A stretch of 64,000 nucleotides of DNA from NCBI GenBank assembly GCA_022457065.1, contig JAJGBQ010000004.1, positions 2,542,001 to 2,606,000 on the forward strand, in the 5' to 3' direction. The DNA comes from Curvularia sp. ZM96 (lineage: Eukaryota > Ascomycota > Dothideomycetes > Pleosporales > Pleosporaceae). The notes below the pieces were generated by a model that made no database searches, was not told the DNA's origin, and was given only the letters and a program-made list of their open reading frames with translations. The translations under genes and the position numbers were made by a program. Below, in pieces: positions 43,024 to 55,501 of this stretch. The stretch's first letter is position 1. Each line of letters begins with the position of its first letter.

Positions 43024-46000
43024 ATGGCCGTCGGTCAGGCGCTGCCCACGCGCTTCCCGTGCTGGTGCAAGGCCGTCTACTCCTGGGGAGGAGAGGTAAG
43101 TACACTTTCGAGCTGCCGTCTGCTGTTGCGCCATAACTGACCGCTTTTCCAGACGAAACGCGACCTCGGATTCATTGAAGGAGACCTGATCGAAATTCTC
43201 AACGCCGGCGATGGCTCGTGGTGGATGGGACGTCTGAAGCGCGATAGGCGCATGGTCGGCCTTTTCCCCTCCAACTTTGTCGAGCTGCTCGCCGAGGATT
43301 ACCAGCCGTGGGCGCGCAATGGCAGTGGCGGGAGCTTCTCGAGGCAGAGCAGCATTCAGGAACAGCCCAAGCCCGTGCCCCAGAAGCAGAAGAGCATGTT
43401 CAGGAAGCCTTTCACAGCCTATGCTGCTGCGGGCGCCCCAAACCCTGCAGCAGCTGCGCGCGAACGGCTCAGAGCTGGCGGTGGCAGCTCGCCAAACGGC
43501 AGTATCAAGACAAAGTCACCATATTCGTCCATGAAGAGATTGTCTCAAGACAGCCAGGAGACCCCGTCTCCGTCGGGGCCTTCGGCACGAGGACCCTCGA
43601 ATCTCCGTGCTGTATCTCCGCGACCACCTCCCAAGAGGACACCCGTAGCCCGAGCAGTCTCGCCAGCGCCTCCCATACGCCACGGCTCACGCATACGCGC
43701 CCATTCTCCCGCTCCGCCAGCACAGTACCAGTACCAAGCGCCTCGCGGAGTCTCTCCTGTGCCTCCCGTTCAGCAACACCACTACGCCCGAGCAGTCTCT
43801 CCTGCACCGCCGCCACAGCCAGCCTACGACCCATACCGCGCTGCATCACCCATCCCGCCGGCTCAATATCAACAACATTCGCGAGCAGTCTCGCCCATTC
43901 CCCCCTCCCAGTATCAACAACATGCGCGAGCAGTATCTCCGGCCCCATCGTTTCAGTATCGAGCTTACGACAGAGGTCCATCTCCAGCTCCCTCGTTCCG
44001 ACGCCCTTCACCTGCACCATCACCAACTCCATCTTTCCAATACCGTGCTTACGACCGTGGTCCGTCGCCGTCTCCATACCAACTCCAACTGGATCATAGT
44101 CGCGGCCCTTCGCCTGCACCGTACCAACAAGAACTCGACGAACCTATTGACTCACCTCCACCACCGCCTCCACCACCTCACCGTATCGCCTACAATCCTA
44201 GCCGTTCACCCTCTCCCGCTCCTCCATCGCAACATGGCTACCATACACCCGAACCGCCTTCACCCGACCCAAGATCACACGGCGGCCACTTTACACCATC
44301 TCCACTTACGACAGCAATGAATGATGTTATGTCCTCCCTGCAAACTATGACCACGACACAAAGTAATGAGTCGCCTGCGGACGTCGCCTCGCCATCAAAT
44401 CCTTGGTCACCAGAAGCCTTCGACCAAGTGTACCAGGCATCAGCACAGAAAGTCAGAGCACAGTCGGCACTTGATCAGGATGACGATGACGATGACGATG
44501 GGCCACCTGATGTCAACAACTACATGCAACGTATGGAAAGTCGCTTGCGCCGGATGCAGCAACAAGAGAAGAACCGAGACGACGAAATGTACATGGATGA
44601 TGATCAAGGGCCAACTGTACCATTGAAGACGGCAAGTCAGAGGCCAGGATCATCTATGGGTGGGACCGAGCCAGATGTGGAACGAAGAGGATCCAAGTTT
44701 CTCCGGAATCGCAAATCTGCCTACGACATCGGTCGTAATGCGCTCGGCCGAACATTCACGAGCAAAACGAATTCGACGGTTACGACGTCTACGACTCTCA
44801 CTAGTAACAGCACTAATCGCAGCCTGATGTCTGGGCACTCTGCTACAAACATGAGTGCTACGAGTGCCGGGAGCTATTATCGTAAAAAGTTTGGCAAGGA
44901 TCGCCCAAAGAGTTTGATGAACATGAAAGACACAGCAGGCAAAGGCTATGGCTTCGACGATGGACGGCCAGAGACGCCTTTTACTGGTGTAACCTATCAC
45001 TCGAGCCACGCCTCTCAGTCGCGACCAGGCTCAAGCGACCAACAACAAGTTGCTAACAGTACACCAGCGTCTGATGATCCTGATCCGCTTGGTGGTTTGA
45101 GGCAGCCAAAGGCGAAGCGCAGCGGATTCTTCAGAAAGATGATTGATACTGCAAAGACACAAGCAGCCAACGCCCGCAGCACCATCGATACAATCAGTCG
45201 ACCTGCGTCGCGAGCAGCTAGTCGTGCTGCAGGCCGTTCATCCAGCCGCGCCGCCAGTCGCCTGGATAACCTAGAGAATGCAGGCATTGAAGGAGGCCCG
45301 TCAACTCACTCGGCAAATACCTCGAAAGATATGAGTCTCGGAACTGTAGATTGGGTACAAGTGCGCCGGGACATCAACCGATCCAATTCACTTAGCAAAA
45401 ATGAGCGCGCAGAGCGTGCTGAGAGGTGCCAAATGATGGACTATCCTGTTTTGAACCCCATTGAGATTCTCTATGAGTCTGTCCAAGGAGACGAAGGCCT
45501 TGATGGTCTTCCTATCACCGAGCCAACTGATTTCTCAGCCTGCAGTCTCTCACACGTAGACAAGAGCGCGCGCTTCATCAACAGCATTCCCCTCGGAACA
45601 AATCCTGCGACCCTGGCCCAGGGCTACGTTTGTCGACCTTACCGGAGTGACATCCAGCGTCTTCGTGCCATCTTCACTTGGGTCAGCGAGCGCATCTCGT
45701 GGGAAGAAGATTTTGAGGGCAAAATGGACCCACGTCATGTGCTGCAAAGTAAACGCGGTTGTTCTGAAGAGATTGCTATGGTGGTTGCAGAGATGTGTGC
45801 TTCCGTCGGCATGCACGCAGAGGTAATACGTGGCTACCTGAAGACTCCTGGCGAGCCTCTTGATCTAGAGTCCGTTGCTCGACCGAATCATTTCTGGAAT
45901 GCTGTTATTGTGGAGGGCGAGTGGCGCGTCATGGACTGCGCTTTGGCCGGCCCTACCCATCCAAAACGCGTACATTTTTCCACTGCTGGATCATCTGTTG

Positions 46001-47064
46001 CCGAGACATGGTATTTCCTTGCCCGGCCAATGGAGATTTGCTATTCTCATGTACCGCTTCTCCCCGAACAGCAACACATCTGTCCACCTCAGCCGCATGA
46101 GGTGCTCATGGCTTTGCCCTGTGCAACACCCACTTACTTCCGACACCACCTTAACGTAGTCAACTTCGACACGAGCGTGCTATGTTTGGACAACCTTGAA
46201 ATGGCTCATATCTACATCGATGTACCCGAGGATGTGGAATGTGTAGCCGAGGTTGAGGCAAGATGTTACTCCCAGGATATGGACGGAGATTTGTTTGAGA
46301 GTGGAGACGTGATAAAGAAGCCAGCCCTGGCACAAGCTGAGTGGTATGGTGGACAGAAACGATATACGGTCAAGGCGCTTCTTCCAGGCGACGGAGGTCA
46401 AGGTGTCTTAAAAATCTATGCTGGGCCAAGGGGATTGATGGTAAGTTCCCTTCCTATTTGCTTGTATATTCAGTTGGTTAACAGTTTGCAGCATTCGAAT
46501 AAGGTGAACCCTCACAACTTGGCCATTGGTCTCCCCTTGACGCACTCTGGCATGAATCCTCCGTATTCGTTCTTGACTCTCCACCCGACGCCGCACGCTC
46601 AGAGACACGACCTTTATGTCGCTCAGCCACAGTGCGCTAGTCTGGCTTTGAATAACACCTTTGTGTTTTGCGTTCGTCAACACCCATCGTCTCTCACCAA
46701 GTCGCCTGAGCCTAGTCCTGCAATGCACGGCCGGTCGTCTCCCAACCCCTTCGCTCGCCCCACGTCAGCTATGAGCATGCAGAGCATATCTGCGACAGGA
46801 TCCAACTATACTAATCCTTCTCAAGCTTCTTCAGGCTCGGCAGGGAGCAGTAGCAACAAACCGGCTAAACTAGCGATACAGACACCGTCTGGCAAGATCA
46901 TTCGTCTCACCAGGAAGAACGAACACGTGAGCGGTACCAGCGAGGCTGATGGTACAGCGTGGGAGACAGTTATTAAGATTGGAGAGAAAGGAACATGGCG
47001 AGGCTTGGTACTCGCGGATCGCAGTGCAAGATGGTGTGTTTTTGCTCAATGGGAGTGCGCTTGA
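43024..47064 (+). CDS. cyk3: Cytokinesis protein 3 homologue (SH3 plus transglutaminase-like)
   Basis: Three exons (43024-43095, 43153-46440, 46492-47064) give 1,310 aa. The first splice completes an N-terminal SH3 domain (residues about 10-70: FPCWCKAVYSWGGE, LGFIEGDLIEILNAGDGSWW, VGLFPSNFVELL). A long disordered region follows with repeated RAVSPAPP/RGPSPAP blocks and proline runs (about 43600-44200), then a Ser/Thr-rich basic part. The transglutaminase-like domain (about residues 865-1000) keeps the Cys-His-Asp order: SKRGCSEEIAMV, RPNHFWNAV, WRVMDCALAGP. A C-terminal beta domain completes the Cyk3 layout. In yeasts Cyk3 acts at the division site to promote septum formation beside the actomyosin ring. 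The last intron is 51 nt and open in frame, so reading through it would add 17 residues; its GTAAGT and TTTGCAG borders argue that it is spliced. Confidence 0.92.
43600..44170 (+). repeat. Degenerate Pro/Ser-rich repeat in Cyk3
   Basis: The coding blocks CGAGCAGTCTCGCC, CGAGCAGTCTCTCC and similar recur every 40-70 bases, encoding RAVSPAPP, RAVSPIPP and RGPSPAP variants separated by QYQ/QYR spacers. About ten units. SPxP contexts are likely phosphorylation and SH3-binding sites. Confidence 0.75.
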
Positions 47065-47443
47065 GGCATGTTTCAATTTGTATAAGATTGCGATGGTCTG
47101 TGTTTCTTTCTCTTCACTTCTCTGTTTGCATTTACCACTTGACGACTTTTAATGATGTAGCTACGGTGTTTCTGCATATTAGCGATGACTGCGATAGAAG
47201 ATTCGCATGGCAACGGCGTTCTGTAGGATATGGGTAGGATGTGATAATATAATCAAGGAGTATTTGGGTATTTCTAACGTGTCTTCTGAGATTTGTGACT
47301 GTGTAACTTTGAGTGACGTACTGTGAGCCTTGTAGTGGTCTGACTCAAGTAACCGATAAGATAACCGTCTGCCCCTCATTGACTGTTGATCCCCACCAAC
47401 TTTTTCCAGGCCCGATCAACATAGAACATTACAAACAGCCACC
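47065..47443. other. Intergenic region between Cyk3 and glutamyl-tRNA synthetase genes
   Basis: About 380 bases without a supported gene. The last 30 bases (ACAAACAGCCACC) form a near-ideal start context for the next gene. Confidence 0.5.
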
Positions 47444-49437
47444 ATGGATGCTGCTATCGCTGAATGGCAAAAGCGTGCCGAGGCTCTCAAGCCGCTGAAC
47501 CTCAAGCAGATTGAGCCTCATCTCCTCGAGCTGGACGCGCATCTCACTCTGCGCTCTCACATTGTCGGCTACACCCTCAGCGATGCAGACACGATCGTGT
47601 GGAAGACGATCCGCGAGAACCGTGTAGCCCACGCCTTTGTCAAGCAGGACTTGATGAAGAACTTGTGCCGCTGGTTCCGATACATTGAAGAGGCATACCC
47701 ACAGAGTGTGGTTGTCGTTAGTGGAGGGCAAGGCAAGGACGGAGCAAAGGCAAAGAAAGAAGGTGGCAAGAACGATGATGCCAACTACGACATCGGTCTG
47801 CAGGACGTCGGCGACGGCACTGGCATTGTCACTAGGTTCCCGCCTGAGCCTTCGTAAGTTCTCCATGCGCAGCTGATTGTTGAGGCGCTTGAAGCTAATG
47901 ATTGTATCGCAGAGGTTATCTCCACATTGGACACGCAAAGGCTGCGCTGTTGAACGACTACTTTGCGCACGAGAAGTACAAGGGCAAGCTGCTGCTGCGA
48001 TTCGACGACACCAACCCCACCAAGGAAAAGCAGGAATTCCAAGATGCCATCGTTGAGGACTGTGCGCTTCTCGGTATCAAGCCGGACTCCGTCTCATACA
48101 CCAGCGATTGGTTCGACCAGCTGTACGAGATGTGCGTACAGGCAATCAAAGACGGACTGGCATACGCAGACGACACCATCCAGGAGAAGATGCGCGATGA
48201 GCGTATGAACGGTATTGCCAGCGCCCGCCGCGACTCGAGTGTTGAGGACAACCTGGCGCGCTTCGAGGAGATGAAGAAGGGAAACGAAGAGGGCTTGAAG
48301 TGGTGCATTCGTGCAAAGATGTCTGTCGATGACCCCAACAAGGCCATGCGTGACCCTGTCATCTACCGTTGCAACCCCCAGGCTCACCACCGCACCGGAG
48401 AGAAGTGGAAGATCTACCCTACCTACGACTTTTGCTGCCCCATTGTCGATGCTCTCGAGGGTGTTACTCACGCTCTCCGTACTACCGAGTACAACGACCG
48501 TGACGCGCAATACCAATGGTTCATCAAGAACCTCAAGCTCCGAAAGGTGCACAACTGGGGATTCGCTCGCCTCAACTTTGTCAAGACGGTGCTGTCCAAG
48601 CGCAAGCTCACCAAGATTGTCGATGCCGGCATTGTTGGAGGCTGGGACGACCCTCGCATGCCCACTGTTCGTGGAGTCCGTCGTCGGGGTGCTGTCATCC
48701 CTGCGCTGCGCGAGTTCATCCTCAAGCAAGGACCGTCCAAGAACATTGTCAACCAGGACTGGTTCGCCTTTTGGGCCACTAACAAGAAGCACATCGAGCC
48801 CACTGCGGCCCGCTACACGGCAATTGACGATGCGGGCCGTGTCCCCGTAACCATCATCGGTGCGCGCGAGGGCGTCGTCTCTGAAGACCGACCGAAGCAC
48901 GCAAAGTACGACCTGGGCAACAAGAAGATTGTCTTCAGCTCCTCAGTCCTTATGGAGCAAGCTGACGCCCAGTCATTCGCCCAAGACGAAGAAATCACCC
49001 TTATGAACTGGGGCAACGCCATCGTCCGCAAAATCACCCACTCCCTCAACCCCCTCGACATGGCCAAAGCCGGTCTCACAAGCGAAAACCGCACCGTCAC
49101 CGCCCTTGAACTCGAACTCCACCTCCAAGGCGACGTGAAAAAGACCTCGAAGAAGGTTACCTGGCTCAGCAAAGACCAGGACCTTGTCCCCATCGAGCTT
49201 GTAGACTTTGACTACCTCATTACCAAGGATAAGCTCGAGCCTGAAGACACGCTCGAGGATTACCTCAACCCCAATACGGAGACCAGGACGAAGGCGCTCG
49301 CGGATTGTAATGTCGCGGAACTGAAGGTAGATGATATTGTGCAGTTTGACCGCAAGGGCTTCTTTAGGATTGATCGCGCGTTCAAGCATGGGGAGCCTGT
49401 TGTGGCATTCCAGATTCCGACGGGAAAGAGTAAGTAA
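47444..49437 (+). CDS. GUS1: Cytosolic glutamyl-tRNA synthetase
   Basis: Two exons, 47444-47853 and 47913-49437, across a 59-nt intron, give 644 aa. Residues 1-95 are a short GST-C-like helical part as in eukaryotic GluRS (LRSHIVGYTLSDADTIVW, KNLCRWFRYIEEAYPQ). The splice rebuilds TRFPPEPSGYLHIGHAKAA, with the class I HIGH motif. The catalytic domain continues with LLLRFDDTNP, IYPTYDFCCPIVDALEGVTH and the KMSKS-equivalent VLSKRKLTK. The C-terminal part is the beta-barrel anticodon-binding domain (MNWGNAIVRKI, TWLSKDQDLVPIELVDFDYL). It attaches glutamate to tRNA-Glu in the cytosol. Slightly shorter than yeast Gus1 at the N-terminus; otherwise ordinary. Confidence 0.96.
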
Positions 49438-49803
49438 GCGGGATGGAAGCATAGAGAGAAAAAAGGAAAAGGATATGGGGCATGGTAGATTTGTAGCCAA
49501 ATAGAGTCATGAAGTAGGAATGATGAAGCTTTCTAATCATGTGGAGCGTTGCATATTATGCTGGCCCGGTTCATCTCAACACATCTGATTTTCACACAAA
49601 AAATCATGGAAATGATGTTACTGGCCTTGAACAGAAGTTTGATACACAGAATAGTCCAAATTACCATCGTGATTCGGGTATCTCTACAGATGCTACGTTA
49701 TGCTTTTTATTCGTCGTCATCATCCCCAGCACGAATAGTACCATGAGGTCGCTTTGAAAGCATACCGTCAGTACCATATCACGCTTCAAATTCCCCCTCT
49801 CAT
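49438..49803. other. Convergent intergenic region
   Basis: About 370 bases between the 3' ends of the glutamyl-tRNA synthetase and GFA-protein genes. Nothing further seen. Confidence 0.5.
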
Positions 49804-50671
49804 CTAGGCAGTGTTGGAACCAGACCCCTCCTTCCTCGCCTGCGTCCCCTCCTTTGTAACCTCATCGGGCTTTCCCTCAGACAACTTCTTATTCCTCTCG
49901 TCCTCCCTCTTGCGCTCCGCCTCCCGGACCATATCCGGCGGACTATCCTCAATAAGATCCGACTCGCCACTCAGGCCACTCCATTTGGGCAGCCCATCGG
50001 GGATATCCATGACGCGCTGGCCGTAGAACATGTGGCAGCGGGGCTTGAAGTAGGCTTTATCTTCGTCCGTCTTGAGGTGCACGAGCGAAGGGAAGAGGAG
50101 AATCATGTTGCGGCCTTCGTCCATGATGGGAGAGTGGCAGTACGAGCAGCGGACCTTGCAGGGGAGCTTGTGCTCGACTGATTTTTCGGTGGGATCGTAC
50201 CATTCCAGGTTGTGGTGGCCGTGGGTGAAGTTGATGTCGGTTTTGTGGAAGATGGCGGCCCATTGGAATGGTGCAGCTGAAAAAAAAAGGTTAGAAATCT
50301 ATCATCAAGGAGGTTTGCAAGTTCTTATGCTTACCATGCTGTGTCTGGCACGTGGTGCAATGGCAAAGCTTGCTGTCGAGAGGCTCTCGTCGGCTTAACT
50401 GGTACTTGACCTTTCCGCAGTGGCAGTTGGCCTCGTACTTGACGTCAAAGTCATCGTTCTTCTCGTGAATGCGGTACGGAGGGCGCTGCTTCCACTCTGA
50501 AAGTCCAGTTGTCTCCTCACCACGGCTCTGGTCTTTGGCCATTGTGAAGGTCGTTTGTGAGAATGGGCGGTGCTGTCGCGTGAGATGTGATACTAGTTGA
50601 CGTGCACGAGGTAGAGCGCTTGAGGTCGTGAGCAGGGGTGACCGACGAAGTGCAATTGAAGCTGCGGACAT
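49804..50671 (-). CDS. GFA/DUF636 zinc-binding protein with mitochondrial-type leader
   Basis: Two exons on the minus strand, 50335-50671 and 49804-50276, across a 58-nt intron (GTAAGC..TTTCAG), give 269 aa. Residues 1-43 are Ser/Arg/Thr-rich without acids (LRRSPLLTTSSALPRARQ, HRPFSQTTFT) and look like a mitochondrial presequence; an internal ATG at residue 44 (MAKDQSRGEE) could give a cytosolic form. The GFA-type fold (PF04828) has zinc cysteines in NCHCGKVKY, LCHCTTCQTQH and VRCSYCHSPI. The last 60 residues are charged and disordered. Named after a bacterial protein thought to help formaldehyde bind glutathione; fungal members have no proven reaction. Family firm, function open. Confidence 0.88.
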
Positions 50672-51150
50672 AAGTAAAGGTATAGAGAGGAGGGGAAAGA
50701 GAAAGTGTTGTGCTTTCGATGGTTGTTCACCGTCATTATTGATACTTTATTTGCTACATACGCGCATCTGACGTCACCATTGTGAAATACCTCTACGTGA
50801 CAACACGCGCTCTAGATCCATCCTGCGTAACATTGCGGGCACCGATCACCCAAAAGAAAGCGCCTTTTTGTCGCTTATATGCGAAACCCAGATTCGCCTT
50901 CCAATGCAATGCTTTTTACACGACCCCATTCGTCAAAACGTCATTAGTGTCCCGCTATCCCACCAAACCATCACGATCGATCGTGCATCCGTGAGCCGTG
51001 GCTTTGTCCCTGACGTGCGAGGTAACCGTGCACCTGCCAAGTCATGACTACATCGCCCATTTATAGGCATATAGTCACGCTATGCTATAGGTCTACGGTA
51101 ATGGATAGCTCAACCTCATACTGCGATAATGCACCATGTGTCGAGTGCCC
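50672..51150. other. Intergenic region between GFA-protein and 5-phosphatase genes
   Basis: About 480 bases, upstream of the GFA gene and downstream of the 5-phosphatase gene. Short frames only. Confidence 0.45.
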
Positions 51151-54100
51151 TCATGCTCCTTTGAGCAGCTTTTGCGCCTCCCTGCTAGATAAGCCGAAAA
51201 CATTGATCAAATAATCAAGCCTAATATGTTAGCGCTTCCACGAAACTTATTCCGTCGTCTTGGACTTACTTGATATCTCCCGCTATCCGCCGTCGCACCG
51301 CTTCAAACTCCACCTCCGCCTTGTCTCTTGTGGCATCTTGTTTCTTCGAATTGATCGTCTTGACACGAAGTTTGAACTTTCCACTGACAGGTCGGTGGTC
51401 TGAGACTTTGATGCTGTCATGTCGCCGGTATTCCAACTGCTTGATTCTACCAAGCCCGCGGTACAAAAGACGATCACACCACGCTGGCGAGCGCTGTTTC
51501 TCAGAAGTGTCGTAGTTGTCTGTGCCTGGATCGTACTTGTATGTTGGGGCGAAGTTGATAGGCGACTCGGTAAACGCGCGAAGACGGAAACCAGGGTTGC
51601 GTTTCCGTGACAGTAGCAACTGATCGCGTTCGAGGAGCTTGGCAAGATTTCCTTGCTGAACTGCAGCAACAACCGAGCTGCGAGGCATGGCGTCGATGCG
51701 GTAGTTGAGATCGCCATTCAGGATGCAGATTTCGTGATCCAGAATCATGGAACCGTCACCGCCTCCAACAAAGAAATTTGCGCAGGCGCTTGGGGAGCGA
51801 TTCTTTGGCAGAGGCGCGTTCTCCATGATAGCAGCGGCGTCATTGTTGCGATGTACCGTTTGCGTTTGGCCCGCTGCCAGATGGCAGTTGATGAAGCACA
51901 ACGAAGAGTCATCGATGAAGAAGCGCACAACAAGAGCACCCTTGTTTCCAACACGGCCACTGAACCCAAGCTTGATCTCTGCTGCGCATACGTCGCGGAT
52001 GTTTGACCGCTCCGACTCTTTGACAAAGACGCAAGTAAAGAGACCGACAAGATTCGCAGTATGCAGTAGGACATAGTTCTGCTTGGGGCTGTGCTCATCC
52101 AAGACGCGTACAAGGTGATCTCGCCATGCTCGGTATTGGTGGGACATGTGCTCATGCTCTGACGTTTCCTTGTGTTTCTTTCTCTTGAAGATGCTCTTAG
52201 CGGTGATCTTCTTGTCTTCCAAGTCCACTAGCTCCTGGAAGCCAAAGACAAGAATATCAGGTGGGTCTTCAGGCTCAAGTATCTCCCGGAAGAAATTCCG
52301 GTCTTCTTCTGTGTTTCGGATCGTGTTCGGCTTGGTCGCACCAGCATTCCAGGTCATGACTCGGGCTGAGAGTTCTCGGAACTCACAGTACTCAGAATCG
52401 CGCTGTTGCATCAGTGTTTCTACACTAGGTTAGTCCTGCGCATACATTCCAGCCAAGTGTGCATGCATGAACTTACCAAGCCAGTCTTCTTTCATCATGC
52501 CATCCCAGATGCGCAGCATTGTATCCGTTCCGAGCGATGCTACCTGGAATCTATCGAGCTTCCAAATACTTGTACGGTCTGCCACAATTCCCGCTATTGG
52601 CTTGTCGTGTGCCTTCCAGTCTTTCAAGACCTTCCATGGATTACTTGTCGTGTCATACACATAGATCATGCCCGTACTGTAGCCGGCCCACAGGAAATCG
52701 CCGACGCCGACCAATGAACTGATCTTGTACACGCTGACATTGATGATACCAAGGCATTCAAGAGTCTTCTTGGAGTATATTGTGACCTTGCCGTCAGCAT
52801 GTCCAAAGTAGATACGGTCAGGCTGACTGCTGATGATGGCGCCAGAAGTCACATCGCCAACATTGAGCTGCGACAGCGGTCCTTCAGTCACTTGAGCAAA
52901 ATGATTGTTGTCCATAGTGCGCGAGTAGACTCGGATATCCTTGGCTGAGGCCACCCAAAGCTGCGATCCGGATACGATGGAGAAGGTGTGGTTCCGAGGA
53001 ATTCGGAATGTATGCGGGGTTTGTTGCAAAGACGGACATCCAAGGTCATCGGCTGGCCAGATGTGTATTACGCCATCCTCGTCGATAGACCACATCTCCG
53101 AGGCATATCGAAAGATTTTAACTATAACACTCCTAGCATGTGCATTGCTCTTAGTGTGCACCACACTTTGGGTAGGAATGTCAATCTCATGCATTTCGCC
53201 CGTGTTGGTCCCCAGCCACAACCTCTTGCCCTCATCTTCAACGTCTTTGGCTGGTCTGAATGCCAGTGCTGTAGCTTTGGTTGTGTCGCCGTGTGACAGG
53301 CTCATGAGCAGCCGCCCGGTAAGAACGTTCCATACATTCGTGACGTATCCTGTAGTACATATGTAATCACCACAGATGGCAAAAAGTTTGGTTTCGTAGC
53401 CGGTGGGAATTCCTGTTGTGCCGTCGGGGAATACCGGTGGTCTTCGGTTTGCCTGGGAAGAATCTGGGTACTCTGTCAGAGCAGTGGTCGGCTGCTTCTC
53501 TCGATCTGTATCCTCTTCATCCGAGTCGTAGTAACGTGGCTGGGATAGCTGCGACGCCTGGGCGGGGGCGGCCTGAGGAGGTCTCCTCAACTCTCCTGAA
53601 TTCCGTGGAGGCGGCGGTCTTGGAGGCTCCAATGGCTTGGCGGGTTGCTTAAACATGTGGCCGGTTGTGTTTGTTCGTCGAGGGGGTATCATGAACTTAT
53701 TATTTGTCTCTTGAACCAATTGAGCAGGGCGAGATTGGTCAAGAGAACGTCGAACAGGCAGGTCTGGTGGTGCTGCTCTTTGCAGTTGCACACTTTTGCG
53801 CAAATCAAAGTTATCCTTTTCTCTTCGAACGGGTAGCGAGGGGCGATCTTCTGGTGTTTCACTTGGTAATGGCGGTGGTGCGGCTTTCTTCCTTGGTTGC
53901 GTTGCCGGTTGCCGAGATTCCATGGCAGATAGCTTCTCGGCGACAGCAGGATGGACGGGAGGGGGCGGGAAGTATCCATTGTTTGTCGGATTTGTTTTGG
54001 ATTTCGAAAAGCCGGAGTTGACTGGTGATGGCTCGCCTTTCGTACTCTCCCCACTACTACTGGGGGGTGTGCTGAAGGGAGATAGGTCCACATTATCCGA

Positions 54101-54840
54101 CGCGGCCTCTGGTGCTAGACTCGTGCGCGTTGCTGCGTCTACCGAATGCGACTTTGAGGGTATTTTGGGTTTGCCCGCCCGGTTCACTGGCGGAGGCACC
54201 GGGGGCGCAGACGATACCGGCCGGTCACTTTTGTGCGGGTCGTTCAGGCGGCTTGGACTGGTGGACGGCACCATCGGAGAAGAGGAATCTAGAGCAGCAT
54301 GGGACGTTGTTCGCGAAGGCTGTGGCGCGTAAATGTGCGCCCCGCCTTCCGACTTGGGCGGGGATTTGGGGGAATCTACAGTGACTTTTGGTGGTGACTT
54401 TGTGGGCGACCTGGGCGGAGAGAAAGCCATCATGGACGTCGGTCGTGGCTTCCCATTGCTATTCCATGGCATGCGCCCGAGTGTGTTGGACCGTGGCGTC
54501 ACCGAGCCCGATCCGCTGTAGTCAGCTACGCTGAGAGAGTTGCTGGCAACATGCTCGCGGGGTATGTCGAGAGAGATGCGCCCGTCGGCCCTTCGATTGT
54601 CGTCGGGCGCAGGAAGGCGATCGGTAGCACCGGGAGAGCGCTGGCGCGGAGCAGTGGGCGCAGATGACTTGTTGGTGCTGAGCAGATTCTCGAATTGGGC
54701 ACGGAGGGACGAGACTGGCTTCTGTGGTCGCTGTCAGCAGGCGCTCTTGCTCCATCTTGTGTCGTCTCGTCTCTTCTGGTGAGGGGCGGTAGTCTTACAA
54801 TCGACGAGCCGTCTGTGTTTTCTTCTGGTGGATTGTCCAT
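51151..54840 (-). CDS. WD40-containing inositol polyphosphate 5-phosphatase
   Basis: Four exons on the minus strand (54799-54840, 52477-54721, 51270-52419, 51151-51220) give 1,168 aa. The 42-nt first exon (MDNPPEENTDGSSI) joins KPVSSLRAQFENLL. Residues about 60-430 are disordered and proline-rich (SPPRSPTKSPPK, PPPPRNSGELRR). A WD40-like propeller (about 440-760) has repeats such as DGVIHIWPADDLG, YICTTGYVTNVWNVLTGRLL and MLRIWDGMMKEDWL. A 57-nt intron then leads into an IPPc domain: VMTWNAGATKP, DILVFGFQELVDL, RVGNKGALVVRF, FINCHLAAG, ILNGDLNYRI, SPAWCDRLLY and VSDHRPVSGKF, all catalytic landmarks. The last 70-nt exon adds a short helix (LDYLINVFGLSSREAQKLL). It removes the 5-phosphate from phosphoinositides or inositol phosphates. 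The WD40-IPPc layout resembles plant 5PTase12-14. Confidence 0.92.
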
Positions 54841-55501
54841 GGCGCGGTGTTGTGGGTTGTTCGGTTGGTGGGGGACTTTGTCGTCAGCCGGCACCAGAGG
54901 GTATGCTGTAGTTGTTCATTAACGACGGAGATGTGCTTCCCATTTGGCGCAGGTGGCGGTCATGCAGGCACTGGCACAGAGGACGAGGATACGGGGTACG
55001 GGCGACGGAAGTAGGGTGCAGGCAGTGTCGAAGCCCAAAGGATGACCTGGTTGTAGGGCTCCCTAGTGGAGACGCGTACTCTGGCTTTCGGCGACAGGGA
55101 ACAGGACGGGCGCGGGCCGGGGGGTGTGGGATTGTTTCAGCAGCGAGGCGTGCAGTCGAGTGTTTGGGTCGGGAGTGCAGGCCATGTCCTCATCAGCGAC
55201 CTGAGCCGGGCGTGGGCAGCACAGCACCGAGACGGGCTGCGAAGGCGGTGTCGTCGTGTCTCTGGCCTCGTCATGTCATGCTCCACAGCTTTGCTCGCCC
55301 CGAACCCTGCACATGCACACCACCGCCGCCGCCCAGGCGATCATCAGGCACCCGGCGAATTACAGCAGACGCCCCGGCAGTCCGCCAGACTAGCACTACA
55401 CTACCTACACCCTGCGACCGTTCCTCGACGCTGCCCTGCTCTGGTACCCTTCTACACAATAGTATACCGGCTTTGGCTTACTCGACACTCCCACCGCCAC
55501 C
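54841..55501. other. Divergent promoter region
   Basis: About 660 GC-rich bases between the 5-phosphatase gene (minus) and the CHY zinc-finger gene (plus). Long frames run through because of base composition but show no domain. Presumably holds both promoters. Confidence 0.5.

Noticed and set aside
42182..43105. 307-codon minus-strand open frame
   Set aside because: It overlaps the first Cyk3 exon and GC-rich promoter DNA, has Arg/Pro/Ser-rich shadow composition and no domain.
43308..44119. Long alternative frames on both strands in the Cyk3 repeat region
   Set aside because: The Pro/Ser repeat keeps several frames open; only the frame joining the SH3 and transglutaminase parts makes a known protein.
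46441..46491. Reading Cyk3 through the last intron as coding
   Set aside because: It stays in frame, but GTAAGT and TTTGCAG borders and the extra hydrophobic insert in a conserved region favour splicing.
48094..48900. 268-codon antisense frame inside the glutamyl-tRNA synthetase gene
   Set aside because: A shadow of strongly biased codons on the other strand.
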